From Clostridiales bacterium (lineage in GTDB: Bacteria > Bacillota > Clostridia > Christensenellales > Aristaeellaceae): a DNA stretch of 64,000 nucleotides. The position numbers were made by a program, and so were the translations under genes. This document shows, one piece after another, positions 1 to 10,297 of the stretch. Location: the NCBI GenBank assembly GCA_015056315.1, contig SVGN01000001.1:186001-250000 (forward strand), given 5' to 3'. Within the stretch, counting starts at the first letter, position 1; each line of letters begins with the position of its first letter. Below the pieces are notes generated by a model. The model saw nothing but the letters and a program-made list of their open reading frames with translations. It did not search any database and was not told the origin of the DNA.

Positions 1-1011
1 CAGCAGCCCTCCATCTCCTTTGAAAGCCTGCAGACCTCCCGGAGCATCCGTCACGACATGAAGGATGTAAAAGGGCAGGCGCTGGCCCGTGCTGCGCTGG
101 AGGTGGCTGCCGCAGGCGGCCATAACCTGCTGATGGTGGGCGTACCCGGCAGCGGCAAGACCATGCTGGCCCGTTGCCTGCCGGGCATCCTGCCGCCTCT
201 TTCCTACGGAGAGGCATTGGAGACCACCCTCATCCATTCCGCCTCCGGCGAGTTGGAGGCAGAAAGCACTTTGATGACCCAACGCCCCTTCCGCTCACCC
301 CACCATAACATCTCTATGGCGGCGATGATCGGCGGCGGCTCCAAGGCCAAGCCCGGCGAAGTATCCCTCGCCCATAACGGTGTTCTGTTTCTGGATGAGC
401 TGCCGGAGTTCCAGCGGCCAACGCTGGAGGCGCTGCGCCAGCCCATTGAGGATGGCTTTGTCAACATTACCCGTGTAAACGGCACCAACCGTTACCCCAG
501 CAGCTGTATGCTGGTTGCGGGTATGAATCCCTGTCCCTGCGGCAATTACGGCAGCAAGCGCAAGAACTGTACCTGCTCCGCCAACGAGATCAAGCGTTAT
601 CTGGGGCGCATCAGCGGCCCCTTGCTGGATCGTCTGGATATTCAGGTGGAGATGGATGCGGTCACCGTGGAGGAGATCGAGACCTCCGCCGTGCAGGAGG
701 ACAGCGCCACCATCCGTAAGCGGGTCATCCGGGCCCGTCAGCGGCAGCTGAAGCGCTATGCGGGCACCAGTATCTATTGCAATGCCCAGCTGGATCAGCA
801 GGGGCTGGAAAAGTGGTGCAAAATGGAGCCTGCCGCCAAGCAGCTGCTCATGCAGGCGGTGGAACGCTTCGACATCAGCATGCGCGCCTATGCCCGCATT
901 CGTAAAGTGGCCCTTACCATCGCCGACTTGAACGACCGGGATCTGATCACCGTGCAGGATATCGCCAAGGCGATCCAGTTCCGCAATGTGGATGGGCGGT
1001 ATTGGAAGTAA
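1..1011 (+). CDS. comM: YifB/ComM family Mg-chelatase-like AAA+ ATPase (3' part, cut by window edge)
   Basis: The reading frame is open from the first base, so the gene begins outside the window; the ATG at 58 is internal. The visible part holds the AAA+ module: Walker A GVPGSGKT, Walker B FLDELPEF, then the family-typical cysteine-rich stretch NPCPCGNYG...NCTCS and the sensor region GRISGPLLDRLDIQ. The C-terminal Mg-chelatase-like helical domain ends at a TAA. The family is about 500 residues, so roughly 170 N-terminal residues (the Lon-protease-like domain) are missing here. ComM is a hexameric helicase that promotes branch migration during natural transformation in other bacteria. The next gene is dprA, another transformation protein, which fits. 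A separate promoter follows at 1023, so dprA is not necessarily co-transcribed with it. Confidence 0.93.
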   Translation, partial: QQPSISFESLQTSRSIRHDMKDVKGQALARAALEVAAAGGHNLLMVGVPGSGKTMLARCLPGILPPLSYGEALETTLIHSASGELEAESTLMTQRPFRSPHHNISMAAMIGGGSKAKPGEVSLAHNGVLFLDELPEFQRPTLEALRQPIEDGFVNITRVNGTNRYPSSCMLVAGMNPCPCGNYGSKRKNCTCSANEIKRYLGRISGPLLDRLDIQVEMDAVTVEEIETSAVQEDSATIRKRVIRARQRQLKRYAGTSIYCNAQLDQQGLEKWCKMEPAAKQLLMQAVERFDISMRAYARIRKVALTIADLNDRDLITVQDIAKAIQFRNVDGRYWK

Positions 1012-1022
1012 GGCCGCCTGTA

Positions 1023-1051
1023 TTGTCAATCGGGCAGTTCTGTGCTACAAT
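1023..1051 (+). promoter_or_regulatory. Promoter of the dprA-topA-trmFO operon
   Basis: -35 TTGTCA (1023-1028), 17-bp spacer, -10 TACAAT (1046-1051) preceded by TGC, an extended -10. Transcription would begin near 1058, leaving a leader of about 130 nt before dprA. Confidence 0.7.
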
Positions 1052-1106
1052 GAATCATGGTTTCTGTGATCTGTTTTTCTTAAGGAAGTTGATTTTCGCT
1101 TGCAGA

Positions 1107-1138
1107 GGTCAAAACGTTGGTAATACAACGTTTTGACC
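1107..1138 (+). repeat. Perfect 13-bp inverted repeat in the dprA leader
   Basis: GGTCAAAACGTTG (1107-1119) and its exact complement CAACGTTTTGACC (1126-1138) flank a 6-nt loop. It lies between the promoter at 1023-1051 and the dprA start at 1188. It could be a terminator or attenuator (a T-rich stretch, with interruptions, follows to 1155), or a protein-binding palindrome. It also follows comM, so it may partly terminate that gene. Confidence 0.6.
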
Positions 1139-1187
1139 CTTTCGTGCCCCTTTTTGAAGAATGCTTGCGAAAGAAGGAGGGAAGCCT

Positions 1188-2282
1188 ATGGAACTGTCTC
1201 CGGAAAAGCGAGCGTTGCTCTGGCTTTCCTCTGCCGAAGTGTCTGCCCACAGAGTCTCAGCGCTGGTAGATCAGCTGGGCAGCGCCCGGGCTGTTTGGGA
1301 GGCTTTCTCCACCGATGCCTGCCCCAAATTCATGCCAAAGGCCAAAAAGACACTTGAGGAGCTGCATTCCGAAGCGAAGATCGATGCACTCATCCGTCGG
1401 CTGGAAGAAAAGCATGTCCATCTTCTCTTTGCAGACGATGAAGCCTTCCCGCCCCTTCTTGCGGAGATCCCCGATCCGCCGTTTCTGCTGTACTACGCAG
1501 GCAAGCCGGAATGCCTCACAAAGCCCTGCGTGGCGGTGGTCGGTACCCGTACGCCCAGCGATTACGGCAGGCATATGGCAGCCGATATCGCCCGTGGTCT
1601 GTGCGAGGCGGGAGTCACTGTGGTCAGCGGTCTTGCCCGGGGTATCGACTATGCGGCCCACGAAGGCGCTCTCAGTGTCAACGGCTGTACTGTGGGCGTA
1701 CTCGGCAGCGGCATCAACAGGCCGTATCCTTCCGAGCATACGCCCATGCTCAGGCAGATCGCTTCCGGCAAGGGGCTCATCATCAGCGAATTCCCGCTGG
1801 ATGCAACACCTATGCCTTTCCATTTTCCCTACCGCAACCGGATCATTGCCGGTCTCTCGGTGGGCACGGTGTTTGTTGAAGGGCGCATCCAGAGCGGGGG
1901 AATGCACACCGTTACCTCTGCGCTGGATCAGGGCAGGGAGGTATTCGCCGTGCCCGGGCAGACCGGGTACATCGGCGCAGAGGGCCCGCTGGCCATTATG
2001 CGCGAGGGCGCAAGGCTGGTTACCGGTGCCCGGGATATTCTGGAGGATCTGTCTCTGGTGCCGCTGATGCAGCCCCTCAGACGCCCCAAAAAGCAACCGC
2101 CGCTGCCGCCCCTGCAGCGGCAGATCATCCGCGCGCTGCGCATACAGCCCATGAATATCGATGAGCTGGCAGCTGCGCTGAAAACCGGCACGGACGAGAT
2201 CATGACGGAGGCCGGGATCATGGAGATCAGCGGACTGATCAGGCGCGAAGCCGGTAACAGCTTTGCTCTGCCCAATCAGTGA
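1188..2282 (+). CDS. dprA: DNA-processing protein DprA/Smf
   Basis: DprA binds incoming single-stranded DNA and loads RecA during transformation. The Rossmann-like core has the family signatures VVGTRTPSDYG, SGLARGIDYAAHEGAL, LGSGINRPYPSEH, EFPL and GGMHTVTSALDQGREVFAVPG. A C-terminal winged-helix part (about residues 300-364) follows, as in other DprA proteins. I chose ATG 1188 (MELSPEK) rather than the in-frame ATG 1161 because AAGGAGG (1174-1180) sits 7 nt before 1188, giving 364 residues. topA starts 25 bp downstream with its own AGGAGG, so the two probably form one operon. dprA beside topA is a common Firmicutes order. Confidence 0.95.
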   Translation: MELSPEKRALLWLSSAEVSAHRVSALVDQLGSARAVWEAFSTDACPKFMPKAKKTLEELHSEAKIDALIRRLEEKHVHLLFADDEAFPPLLAEIPDPPFLLYYAGKPECLTKPCVAVVGTRTPSDYGRHMAADIARGLCEAGVTVVSGLARGIDYAAHEGALSVNGCTVGVLGSGINRPYPSEHTPMLRQIASGKGLIISEFPLDATPMPFHFPYRNRIIAGLSVGTVFVEGRIQSGGMHTVTSALDQGREVFAVPGQTGYIGAEGPLAIMREGARLVTGARDILEDLSLVPLMQPLRRPKKQPPLPPLQRQIIRALRIQPMNIDELAAALKTGTDEIMTEAGIMEISGLIRREAGNSFALPNQ

Positions 2283-2307
2283 CCGATTTATTAGGAGGTT
2301 ATACACT

Positions 2308-4440
2308 ATGGCAGCTACTCAGGCACCCAAGCTGGTGATCGTGGAGTCTCCCGCCAAGGCCAAGACCATCGAGAAATTCCTCGGCAGAGGCTACCACGTA
2401 GAGGCTTCTCAGGGCCATGTGCGCGATCTGCCCAAGTCTCAGCTTGGCGTGGATACCGAGAACGATTTTGAGCCCAAGTACATCACCATTCGTGGGCGTG
2501 GAAAGATCCTTGCCAAGATCCGCAAAGAAGCCAAAGCGGCTTCCCGCATCTATCTCGCAACAGACCCTGACCGCGAGGGTGAAGCTATCTCCTGGCACCT
2601 GGCCAATCTGCTGGAGATCGACCCCAGCAAGGCCTGCCGTATCGAGTTTAACGAGATCACCAAAAAGGCGGTAAAGGAAGCCATCGAGCATCCCCGTCCC
2701 ATCGATATGGACCGCGTGGATGCCCAGCAGGCACGCCGCGCGCTGGATCGACTGGTGGGCTACAAGATCAGCCCTCTGCTGTGGGCCAAGATCAAGAAGG
2801 GCCTCTCTGCCGGTCGTGTGCAGAGCGTTGCCACCCGGCTCGTGGTGGAGCGCGAAAGAGAGATCGAGGCCTTCATTCCCGAAGAGTACTGGGATGTGAC
2901 CGCCACCTTCTCCGCACCCACCCAGAAGGGCCGCAAGATCAATTGCGAGGCCAAGCTGGTGAGCATGGACGGTAAAAAGGCCGTTATCATCAACGAGCAG
3001 GAGGCTGCCACCGCCAAGCGCCGCATCCTTGCCTCCAAGTTTACGATCGAAGGCGTTAAGAACGGCGATAAGCTCAAAAAGCCCCAGCCGCCCTTCACCA
3101 CCTCCAGTCTGCAGCAGGAAGCCAGCCGTAAGCTGAATTTCTCCACCGCCAAGACCATGCAGGTGGTGCAGCAGCTCTATGAAGGCATCGACCTTGGCAA
3201 GAACGGCACCGTTGGTCTGGTTACCTACATCCGTACCGACAGTGTACGCGTTTCCGACGAGGCCGTAGCCGCTGCCCGCAATGCCATCACCCAGCAGTTC
3301 GGCGTGGAGTACTGCCCCGAGACCCCCAACGTTTATAAGGGCCGCAAGAATGCGCAGGATGCCCACGAGGCCATCCGCCCCACCTATATGGAGCACACTC
3401 CCGAGGCGGTAAAGGAATACCTGACCCGTGAGCAGTTCAACCTGTACCGGCTCATCTATACCCGCTTCCTGGCCAGCCAGATGAAGCCTGCCGCCTTCCG
3501 CACCATGAGCGTGGATATCTGCTCCTCCAAGATCACCATGCGCTACTACGGCGAGCATATGTACTTTGCCGGTTACCGCGCCATCTACACCGAAAGCACC
3601 GACGATGAGCAGGAGACCAAGGAAAGCGTGCTGCCTGTGCTCAAGGAAAAGGATCCTGTAGCCTTCTCCTCTGTAGACACCCAGCAGCACTTCACTCAGC
3701 CCCCTGCCCGCTACACCGAGGCTTCTCTGGTGCGTACCCTGGAGGAAAAAGGCATCGGCCGCCCCAGCACCTATGCGCCCACCATTACCACCATCATTGC
3801 CCGCGGCTATGTTTCCCGCGAGAAGAAGCGGCTGTATCCCACCGAGCTGGGCTGCATGGTAACCGATATGATGCTGGAGTACTTTACCGATATCGTGGAT
3901 GTGGAGTTTACCGCCCAGCTGGAAGAGAAGCTGGATGCCATCGAAGAAGGCGACTCCGAGTGGAAGCAGATCCTGCGGGATTTCTACCCCAGCTTTGCCC
4001 AGACACTTTCCCGTGCCGAGAGCCGTATCGAAAAGATCACCGTCAAGGACGAAGTGAGCGATGTGCCCTGCGATAAGTGCGGTGCCATGATGGTCTACAA
4101 GATGGGCCGCTTCGGCAAGTTCCTTGCCTGCCCCAACTTCCCCGATTGCCGCAATGCAAAGCCCATCATCAACTACATTGCGGCCAAGTGCCCCAAATGC
4201 GGCAGCCGCCTGATGGAAAAGACCAGCAAGAAGAACCGTAAGTTCTACGGCTGCGAAAAGTACCCCGAGTGCGACTTCGTCAGCTGGGAGATGCCCATCA
4301 CTGACCGTTGCCCCCAGTGCGGCAGCTATATGGTGGAAAAACGCGGCAAGCATGGCGAGAGGATCCATCTCTGCGCCAATGAGACCTGCCGCTGCAAGGT
4401 GACCGTTAAAGACAGCGATGCAAAGGAGCAGGACGAATGA
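2308..4440 (+). CDS. topA: DNA topoisomerase I (type IA)
   Basis: This cytoplasmic enzyme relaxes negatively supercoiled DNA. The TOPRIM domain is N-terminal ([31 protein letters not shown]). The catalytic tyrosine is Y307 in [11 protein letters not shown]. Three C-terminal zinc ribbons follow, each with paired CxxC and CPxF/CxxxxxC cysteines, between about residue 590 and the end. Start ATG 2308 has AGGAGG at 2293-2298; an in-frame ATG at 2263 lies inside dprA and has no ribosome binding site. The product is 710 residues, normal for Firmicutes. The stop overlaps the trmFO start as ATGA, so translation is likely coupled. Confidence 0.97.
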   Translation: MAATQAPKLVIVESPAKAKTIEKFLGRGYHVEASQGHVRDLPKSQLGVDTENDFEPKYITIRGRGKILAKIRKEAKAASRIYLATDPDREGEAISWHLANLLEIDPSKACRIEFNEITKKAVKEAIEHPRPIDMDRVDAQQARRALDRLVGYKISPLLWAKIKKGLSAGRVQSVATRLVVEREREIEAFIPEEYWDVTATFSAPTQKGRKINCEAKLVSMDGKKAVIINEQEAATAKRRILASKFTIEGVKNGDKLKKPQPPFTTSSLQQEASRKLNFSTAKTMQVVQQLYEGIDLGKNGTVGLVTYIRTDSVRVSDEAVAAARNAITQQFGVEYCPETPNVYKGRKNAQDAHEAIRPTYMEHTPEAVKEYLTREQFNLYRLIYTRFLASQMKPAAFRTMSVDICSSKITMRYYGEHMYFAGYRAIYTESTDDEQETKESVLPVLKEKDPVAFSSVDTQQHFTQPPARYTEASLVRTLEEKGIGRPSTYAPTITTIIARGYVSREKKRLYPTELGCMVTDMMLEYFTDIVDVEFTAQLEEKLDAIEEGDSEWKQILRDFYPSFAQTLSRAESRIEKITVKDEVSDVPCDKCGAMMVYKMGRFGKFLACPNFPDCRNAKPIINYIAAKCPKCGSRLMEKTSKKNRKFYGCEKYPECDFVSWEMPITDRCPQCGSYMVEKRGKHGERIHLCANETCRCKVTVKDSDAKEQDE

Positions 4441-5756
4441 GCGTAAAGGTCATCGGTGCAGGTCTGGCCGGTTGCGAGGCTGCATGGCAGCTGGCGCAGC
4501 GCGGCGTACCTGTTACCCTGTATGAAATGAAGCCCGTAAAGAAGTCGCCTGCCCATACGCTGGATACCATGGCGGAGCTGGTTTGCAGCAACAGCCTGCG
4601 CAGCAACCGCCTCTCCAACGCCGTAGGCCTTCTCAAAGAAGAGATGCGCCGCCTGGATTCCGTCATCATGGCCGCTGCGGATGAAAACGCAGTGCCTGCG
4701 GGCGGTGCACGGGCGGTGGATCGCAACGGTTTTTCCAAGAGCGTGGATCAGCGCATCCGTAACCATCCGCTCATCACCGTGGTGGAGGAGGAGGTAACGA
4801 AGATCCCCGAAGAGGGCGAAGTGATCATCGCCTCCGGCCCCCTCACCAGCGATGCCCTTTCCGAAGCCATCGCTGGCATCGAGGGTCTCTCCACCCTGCA
4901 TTTCTACGATGCGGCGGCCCCCATCGTTACCGCCGACAGCCTGGATATGACCAAGGTGTTCCGCATGTCCCGCTACGAGCGCGGCGACGATTACCTCAAC
5001 TGCCCGCTGGACAAGGACGAATATATGGCCTTCTGGCAGGAGCTGCTCAATGCTGAGACCGCCCCTGTGCATGGCTTTGAAGAAAAGTCTGTTTTCGAGG
5101 GCTGCATGCCCATCGAGAGCATGGCCAAGCGGGGCGAGATGGTCATGGCCTTCGGCCCCATGAAGCCCGTTGGCTTGAAGGATCCCCGTACGGGCAAGGA
5201 GCCCTATGCGGTGGTGCAGCTTCGTGCAGAAAATGCTGCCGGTACCCTGTACAACCTTGTGGGCTTCCAGACCCGGCTCATGTTTCCGGAGCAGCGCCGT
5301 GTGTTCGGCATGATCCCCGGCCTTGAAAATGCCGAGTTTGCCCGCTACGGCGTTATGCACCGCAATACCTTCTTAAACAGCCCCGGCGTGCTGGACAGCA
5401 CCTTCCGCATGCTGGCAGAGCCCCGCATCGCCTTTGCCGGGCAGATCACCGGCGTGGAGGGCTATGTGGAGAGCGCGGCAAGCGGCCTTTTGTGCGGCAT
5501 TGCCACCGCATACCGTGTAAACGGCAAGCAGATGCCCACCTTCAGCGGTAAGACCGCGATCGGTGCCATGGGCCGCTATGTGAGCACCCCCAATAAGCGC
5601 TTCCAGCCCATGAACTGCGCCTTTGGCCTGATCGATCAGCTGGAGGTGCAGCCGGGGCAGAAGCGTATCCGCAACAAGCAGCTGCGCTACGAAGCCATTG
5701 CCCAGCGCGCGCTGGAAGAGATCGATGCCATTGCCGCACAGATGAAGGCCGAGTAG
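4437..5756 (+). CDS. trmFO: Methylenetetrahydrofolate-tRNA-(uracil-54-C5)-methyltransferase TrmFO
   Basis: The enzyme forms ribothymidine at position 54 of tRNA using methylene-THF and FADH2. The FAD-binding GxGxxG motif lies at the N-terminus ([15 protein letters not shown]). Family signatures include [10 protein letters not shown], the central FEGCMPIE with the second conserved cysteine, and the C-terminal [17 protein letters not shown]. The length of 439 residues matches the family. It overlaps topA by 4 bp. A topA-trmFO-hslVU order is also known from other Firmicutes (for example Bacillus topA-trmFO-xerC-hslVU); here xerC is absent and a secreted hydrolase-like gene stands in that place. 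Confidence 0.96.
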   Translation: MSVKVIGAGLAGCEAAWQLAQRGVPVTLYEMKPVKKSPAHTLDTMAELVCSNSLRSNRLSNAVGLLKEEMRRLDSVIMAAADENAVPAGGARAVDRNGFSKSVDQRIRNHPLITVVEEEVTKIPEEGEVIIASGPLTSDALSEAIAGIEGLSTLHFYDAAAPIVTADSLDMTKVFRMSRYERGDDYLNCPLDKDEYMAFWQELLNAETAPVHGFEEKSVFEGCMPIESMAKRGEMVMAFGPMKPVGLKDPRTGKEPYAVVQLRAENAAGTLYNLVGFQTRLMFPEQRRVFGMIPGLENAEFARYGVMHRNTFLNSPGVLDSTFRMLAEPRIAFAGQITGVEGYVESAASGLLCGIATAYRVNGKQMPTFSGKTAIGAMGRYVSTPNKRFQPMNCAFGLIDQLEVQPGQKRIRNKQLRYEAIAQRALEEIDAIAAQMKAE

Positions 5757-5791
5757 ACCTCGCTGTACCGCATGATGCAAGGAGTTTTGTA

Positions 5792-7033
5792 ATGAAGAGG
5801 CTCGTTTCCGTTTTGGCAGCGGCAGTGCTGCTCTTCTGCCTGAGTGTAAGCCCCTGTTTGGCTGCCAAAATGGATGCGGATGTACCTGTATGGACGGAGG
5901 AGAATGTCCGTATCTACCTCAAGAGCTATGCCCGGGGCCAGGATATGGACCGGCTCTACAGCTACTATGATGTACAGATACGCCGCTATATGCCTGAGAG
6001 CACCTTTGAGAGCATGCTCACGGAGCTGCACTGGCTCACCGGCGGCTTTCTTGCGCTCGGTTCCTATTCCGCCTTTGCGGAGGAAGAACGGGGCACCATG
6101 ACCCATGTGGTGCATCTCCACATGGAAAAGCAGGATCTGGATGCGTATTTTACCCATCGGAACGCCGCAGACGATTGGGAGGTGCTCTCGCTGGAGTTCG
6201 TACCTGCCGAAAAGCAGGAAGTGGATCTGGGCTTTGTGGTGGGCGCTTCCGAAACGGATCTGATCCCGTACCGGGAATATGAGGTAGTGATCGGTCAGGG
6301 CAGTGAATACCCGCTCCCGGCGGTGATCACCCTGCCTGCACCCATCCCGGAGGGCGGCATTCCCACTGCCTGTGTGCTGGTACACGATGCCGGCCCCCTC
6401 GACAGGGATGCAACGATAGGGGAAACGCACTTTTTCCGGCATCTGGCACGGGAGCTTGCAGCCGCAGGCGTTGCCAGCATCCGCTATGATAAGCGCAGCT
6501 TTGCTTACCCGGAGCATCATCCGGTGGATGAGCAGCAAGAGACCGTCGAGGATGTGCTGCTGGCGCTGGAGGCGATCTCCGCACACAAATCCACTGCCGG
6601 GTGCAGTATCGTGCTGGCAGGGCACGGCGCAGGCGGCATCCTGGTGCCCACCATCGCTTCAAAGATGGCAGATAAGCCCGCCGGATTGCTGCTCATGGGC
6701 GCCTCACCGGCAAGCGACCCCGAAAAGGAGCATATCCGGCTCATCAGGGAGTTGGCATTGCCCACCTGCATCGTGCAGGGGCGCAACGATCCCTTTGTTA
6801 GCGAGGATGAGGGGCAAAGCATTTATGCCGATGGCCTGAAGCAATACGCTTTCGTCTCCTACACCTGCTTCAGGGGCCTTGACCACCTTTTGGCCAAAGA
6901 CAGCAGCACCGACGAAAACGGCAGACCGCTTTACAGCTTTGACGCTGGCATCGATATCCCCGCCGTGCGGGAGCTGGCCGCGTGGATGCTGTCTCTTGTG
7001 CCGCAAGAACAAACCATGGAGGTAGAACAATGA
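5792..7033 (+). CDS. Secreted DUF3887-like plus alpha/beta-hydrolase-fold protein, probably catalytically inactive
   Basis: A Sec signal peptide (residues 1-24, ending LAA before KMDAD) precedes a small alpha+beta domain (about 28-120) of the DUF3887 kind. An alpha/beta-hydrolase fold follows (about 175-410): [40 protein letters not shown] and LDHLL. In active relatives the nucleophile elbow is GHSxGG. Here it reads GHGAGG: the nucleophile residue 279 is Gly (codon GGC at 6626-6628), while the expected Asp and His (RNDP, GLDH) are present. A single base separates GGC from AGC (Ser). The gene lies between trmFO (35-bp gap) and hslV (4-bp overlap), so it is expressed with housekeeping genes. 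No substrate is proposed. Confidence 0.8.
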   Translation: MKRLVSVLAAAVLLFCLSVSPCLAAKMDADVPVWTEENVRIYLKSYARGQDMDRLYSYYDVQIRRYMPESTFESMLTELHWLTGGFLALGSYSAFAEEERGTMTHVVHLHMEKQDLDAYFTHRNAADDWEVLSLEFVPAEKQEVDLGFVVGASETDLIPYREYEVVIGQGSEYPLPAVITLPAPIPEGGIPTACVLVHDAGPLDRDATIGETHFFRHLARELAAAGVASIRYDKRSFAYPEHHPVDEQQETVEDVLLALEAISAHKSTAGCSIVLAGHGAGGILVPTIASKMADKPAGLLLMGASPASDPEKEHIRLIRELALPTCIVQGRNDPFVSEDEGQSIYADGLKQYAFVSYTCFRGLDHLLAKDSSTDENGRPLYSFDAGIDIPAVRELAAWMLSLVPQEQTMEVEQ

Positions 7034-7560
7034 AGTTTATGGGAACCACCATCTGCGCCGTGCGTAGAGGCGATCAGGTGGCCATTGCCGGTGACGGTCA
7101 GGTCACCATGGGGGAAAGCACTGTTTTCAAATCCACCGCCAAAAAGGTGCGCCGCATCTACAACGGTCAGGTGGTACTTGGTTTTGCCGGTTCGGTAGCC
7201 GACGCCTTTACCCTGTGCGAGCGTTTTGAAGAGAAGCTCACCCAGTGCGCCGGTAATCTGGAGCGGGCAGCGGTAGCGCTTGCCCAGGAATGGCGCAGCG
7301 ATCATGCCCGCAAGCTGGAGAGCATGATGATCGTTGCCGATAAGACCAGCATGCTGGTGCTCAGCGGTACCGGCGAAGTGATGGATCCGGATGGCGGCGT
7401 GGCTGCTATCGGCTCCGGCGGCAACTATGCGTTGGCTGCAGCCCGCGCTCTGGTGGAGAACACCGACCTTTCTGCCGAGGATATCGCCGTAAAGGCGCTG
7501 GAGGTGGCAGCCTCCATCTGCGTATACACCAACGACCATATTTCTGTGGAGACCATATAG
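7030..7560 (+). CDS. hslV: ATP-dependent protease proteolytic subunit HslV
   Basis: HslV is the threonine-protease ring of the two-component HslVU protease. The protein shows [23 protein letters not shown] and [17 protein letters not shown], then SGTGEV and [16 protein letters not shown], all typical. The ATG at 7030 overlaps the preceding stop (ATGA) and has GGAGG at 7018-7022. It gives a short leader MKFMG before the catalytic TT pair; ATG 7039 is also possible and would leave MG before it. HslV needs an N-terminal Thr or, in Bacillus CodW, Ser, so the leader must be processed. Length 176 residues. hslU follows 10 bp downstream. Confidence 0.95.
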   Translation: MKFMGTTICAVRRGDQVAIAGDGQVTMGESTVFKSTAKKVRRIYNGQVVLGFAGSVADAFTLCERFEEKLTQCAGNLERAAVALAQEWRSDHARKLESMMIVADKTSMLVLSGTGEVMDPDGGVAAIGSGGNYALAAARALVENTDLSAEDIAVKALEVAASICVYTNDHISVETI

Positions 7561-7570
7561 GAGGCCCGCC

Positions 7571-8941
7571 ATGAAGGAATTGACCCCCAGAGAGATCATG
7601 CATGAGCTGGATCGTTTTATCGTCGGCCAGCAGGATGCCAAGCGTGCGGTGGCCATCGCTCTGCGTAACCGCTACCGCCGCTCCAAGCTGGATGAGGAGA
7701 TGCGCAACGAGATCAGCCCCAAGAATATCCTGATGATCGGCCCCACCGGCGTGGGCAAGACCGAGATCGCCCGCCGCCTGGCCAAGCTGGTCAAGGCTCC
7801 GTTTATCAAGGTGGAGGCCACCAAGTTTACCGAGGTGGGCTATGTGGGCCGGGATGTAGAGAGTATCATCCGCGATCTGATGGAGAACGCCATCCGCATG
7901 GTGCGCAACGAGCGCATCGAGCAGGTAAAGACCCGCGCCTCCGTACTGGCAGAGGATCGTTTGGCCAATCTGCTGATCAATCCCCCCAAGAAGAATGCCA
8001 ATACCAACCCCTTCGAGTTCCTCATGGGCGGCAAGAAGGAGCCCGAACCTACTCAGGCCGAGCAGGCGCAGCTTGCCGTGCGCAAGGAGGATATGCTCAA
8101 GCAGCTGCGCGAAGGCCAGCTGGAGGAGCGGGAGATCGAGGTGGAGGTCGAGGACAGTATGCCCGAGCTGGAGGTGGGCGGCAGCTCCATCAAGCTGGGC
8201 GATATGATGGGCGGCATGATGCCCAAGAAGACCAAGATCCGCCGGGTAAAGGTAAAGGATGCCCGTAAGATCCTGATCGAAGAGGAATCCGATAAGCTGA
8301 TCGACGAAGATGAGGTGCGCGAGGAAGCCATCCGCAGAGCCGAGCAGCACGGCATCGTCTTTATCGACGAGATCGATAAGGTGGCAGGCCGTTCTGCCGG
8401 TGGCCACGGCCCGGATGTGAGCCGCGAGGGCGTGCAGCGCGACATCCTGCCCATTGTGGAGGGCAGCACCGTAAACACCAAGTACGGCCCTGTACGCACC
8501 GACTATATGCTGTTTATTGCAGCGGGCGCTTTCCATGTGGCAAAGGTGACCGACCTGATCCCCGAGCTGCAGGGCCGCTTCCCGGTGCACGTCAATCTCA
8601 AGAGCCTCACCAAGGAAGACTTCAAAGCCATCCTTACCCAGCCGGAAAACGCGCTTACCCGCCAGTACGAAGCGCTGCTGGGCGTGGATCGGGTCTTTAT
8701 CTCCTTTGAGGACAGCGCCATCGATGCCATCGCCAACGCCGCCTATGTGCTCAACGAGACCAAAGAGGATATCGGCGCCCGCCGCCTCCATGCGGTGTTC
8801 GAAAAGCTGCTGGAGGATATCAGCTTCAACGCCGGTGGCGACGAGATGCCCAATGTATACCTGAACATCAACGGCGATTATGTGATCGATCATCTTGGTC
8901 CCGATGAGGTGACCATGGATATGAAACGCTACATTCTCTGA
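7571..8941 (+). CDS. hslU: ATP-dependent protease ATPase subunit HslU
   Basis: This AAA+ unfoldase feeds substrates to HslV. Walker A is [13 protein letters not shown] and Walker B is IVFIDEIDKVAGRS. An inserted I-domain (about residues 110-245, charged and Met-rich) lies between them. The C-terminal sensor-2 region DIGARRLHAVFEKLLEDISF and the end KRYIL, which in HslU docks into HslV, are present. Length 456 residues is normal. The ribosome binding site AGGAGG overlaps the hslV stop. Confidence 0.97.
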   Translation: MKELTPREIMHELDRFIVGQQDAKRAVAIALRNRYRRSKLDEEMRNEISPKNILMIGPTGVGKTEIARRLAKLVKAPFIKVEATKFTEVGYVGRDVESIIRDLMENAIRMVRNERIEQVKTRASVLAEDRLANLLINPPKKNANTNPFEFLMGGKKEPEPTQAEQAQLAVRKEDMLKQLREGQLEEREIEVEVEDSMPELEVGGSSIKLGDMMGGMMPKKTKIRRVKVKDARKILIEEESDKLIDEDEVREEAIRRAEQHGIVFIDEIDKVAGRSAGGHGPDVSREGVQRDILPIVEGSTVNTKYGPVRTDYMLFIAAGAFHVAKVTDLIPELQGRFPVHVNLKSLTKEDFKAILTQPENALTRQYEALLGVDRVFISFEDSAIDAIANAAYVLNETKEDIGARRLHAVFEKLLEDISFNAGGDEMPNVYLNINGDYVIDHLGPDEVTMDMKRYIL

Positions 8942-8979
8942 TGCCTTGCCCGCCATAACTACGAAGGAGCGAAAACCGA

Positions 8980-10293
8980 ATGCGTACTTTGATCACCAAT
9001 ATCGTGCTCACCCCGGGTGTGACCACCGAAACCACGATCCCCTTTGTCTATGATGCACAGATCCAGATCGATGATAACCGCATCGTATATGCAGGCCCCC
9101 GGGCGGAGGCTCCCCGTTTCGAAGCGGACAAGACCATCGATGGCGAAGGCGCGCTGGCTATGCCCGGTCTTTGCAACCTGCATACCCATACCCCCATGAC
9201 CATGATGCGCAGCGCAGGCAGCGACCTGCCGCTGGAGCGCTGGCTCAACGAGATGGTCTGGCCTGTCGAAAAGTTCCTGACGGATGATTCGGTCAAGGCG
9301 GGCAGCGATCTGGGCATTCTGGAGATGCTCCGCTGCGGCACCACCTCCTTCAACGATATGTATTTCCGTATGGACCGCCTTGCCGAGAGCGTTGTGGACA
9401 GCGGCATCCGTGCCATGCTGGGCTACGGCGTGATCGATTTTGACGGCAGCTGCGCCGATCTGGAGCCCGGTATCGAGTTCGCCATGAAGTGGCAGCACGC
9501 AGCCAACGACCGCATCCGTGTCAACATCGCTCCCCACAGCGAGGCCGCCACCACCGAGGTGCTGCTGCTGCGGGCCAAAGCGGTGGCGGAGGAGATGCAG
9601 GTGCCCCTGCACATCCACATCTGCGAGACCAGTCTGGATCGTACCGGCTGCATCGACCGCCACGGCATCACCCCGGCGGTGTATCTGGAGAAGCTGGGCC
9701 TTTTGGATGTACCCGTCATCGCTGCCCATTGTGTATGGATGGATGATCAGGATATCGGGATCTTTGCCAAGCATGGTGTGTTCATTGCCCATAACCCGGT
9801 CAGCAACCTGAAGCTGGCCAGCGGCATCGCACCTATTTCCAAGATGCTGAATGCGGGCTGCCATGTGACTCTTGGCACCGATGGCGTTGCCAGCAACAAC
9901 AACCTGAACCTTTGGGAAGAGATCAAGCTGATGCCCCTTCTGCAAAAGGGCACGCTGCTGGATCCCACCGTGGTAACGCCCGCACAGACCCTTGCCGCAG
10001 CCACCAGCGTGGGTGCAAAGGCTCTGGGCTACGATGATCTGGGCCTTATCAAGGAAGGATACCTGGCCGATATCATTCTGGTGGATGTGGGGGATATGAA
10101 TATGTGCCCCGCCACCGAGATGGAGGGCAACCTGATCTACGCGGTGGAATCCCGCAATGTAAAGATGACCATGGTAGATGGCAAGGTGCTGTACCACAAC
10201 GGCAAATTCCTGACCATGGATGAGAAGAAGATCGTAGAGACCGCACATAAGGAAGCTCATGCCCTGATGGTAAGAGCAGGAAGAGCGAAGTGA
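8980..10293 (+). CDS. mtaD: 5-methylthioadenosine/S-adenosylhomocysteine deaminase-type amidohydrolase
   Basis: A metal-dependent amidohydrolase (TIM barrel) predicted to deaminate adenosine-type nucleosides such as MTA or SAH. Metal-binding and catalytic signatures are NLHTHTPMTMMR, the HSEA region (here PHSEAATTE), HIHICET, AHCVWMDD, HNPVSNLKLASGIAPI and LGTDGVASNNNLNLWEE. A small beta-sandwich is formed by the N- and C-termini. Length 437 residues fits MtaD. GAAGGAG (8963-8969) precedes ATG 8980. The gene is only 4 bp from the first glycosyltransferase, so it shares a transcript with them, although no functional link is obvious. Exact substrate cannot be told from sequence. Confidence 0.88.
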   Translation: MRTLITNIVLTPGVTTETTIPFVYDAQIQIDDNRIVYAGPRAEAPRFEADKTIDGEGALAMPGLCNLHTHTPMTMMRSAGSDLPLERWLNEMVWPVEKFLTDDSVKAGSDLGILEMLRCGTTSFNDMYFRMDRLAESVVDSGIRAMLGYGVIDFDGSCADLEPGIEFAMKWQHAANDRIRVNIAPHSEAATTEVLLLRAKAVAEEMQVPLHIHICETSLDRTGCIDRHGITPAVYLEKLGLLDVPVIAAHCVWMDDQDIGIFAKHGVFIAHNPVSNLKLASGIAPISKMLNAGCHVTLGTDGVASNNNLNLWEEIKLMPLLQKGTLLDPTVVTPAQTLAAATSVGAKALGYDDLGLIKEGYLADIILVDVGDMNMCPATEMEGNLIYAVESRNVKMTMVDGKVLYHNGKFLTMDEKKIVETAHKEAHALMVRAGRAK

Positions 10294-10297
10294 TCGA

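Noticed and set aside
1107-1138. GGTCAAA words in the dprA leader as a CtsR box
   Set aside because: CtsR sites are direct repeats with a 3-bp gap; here GGTCAAA and its complement are inverted around a loop.
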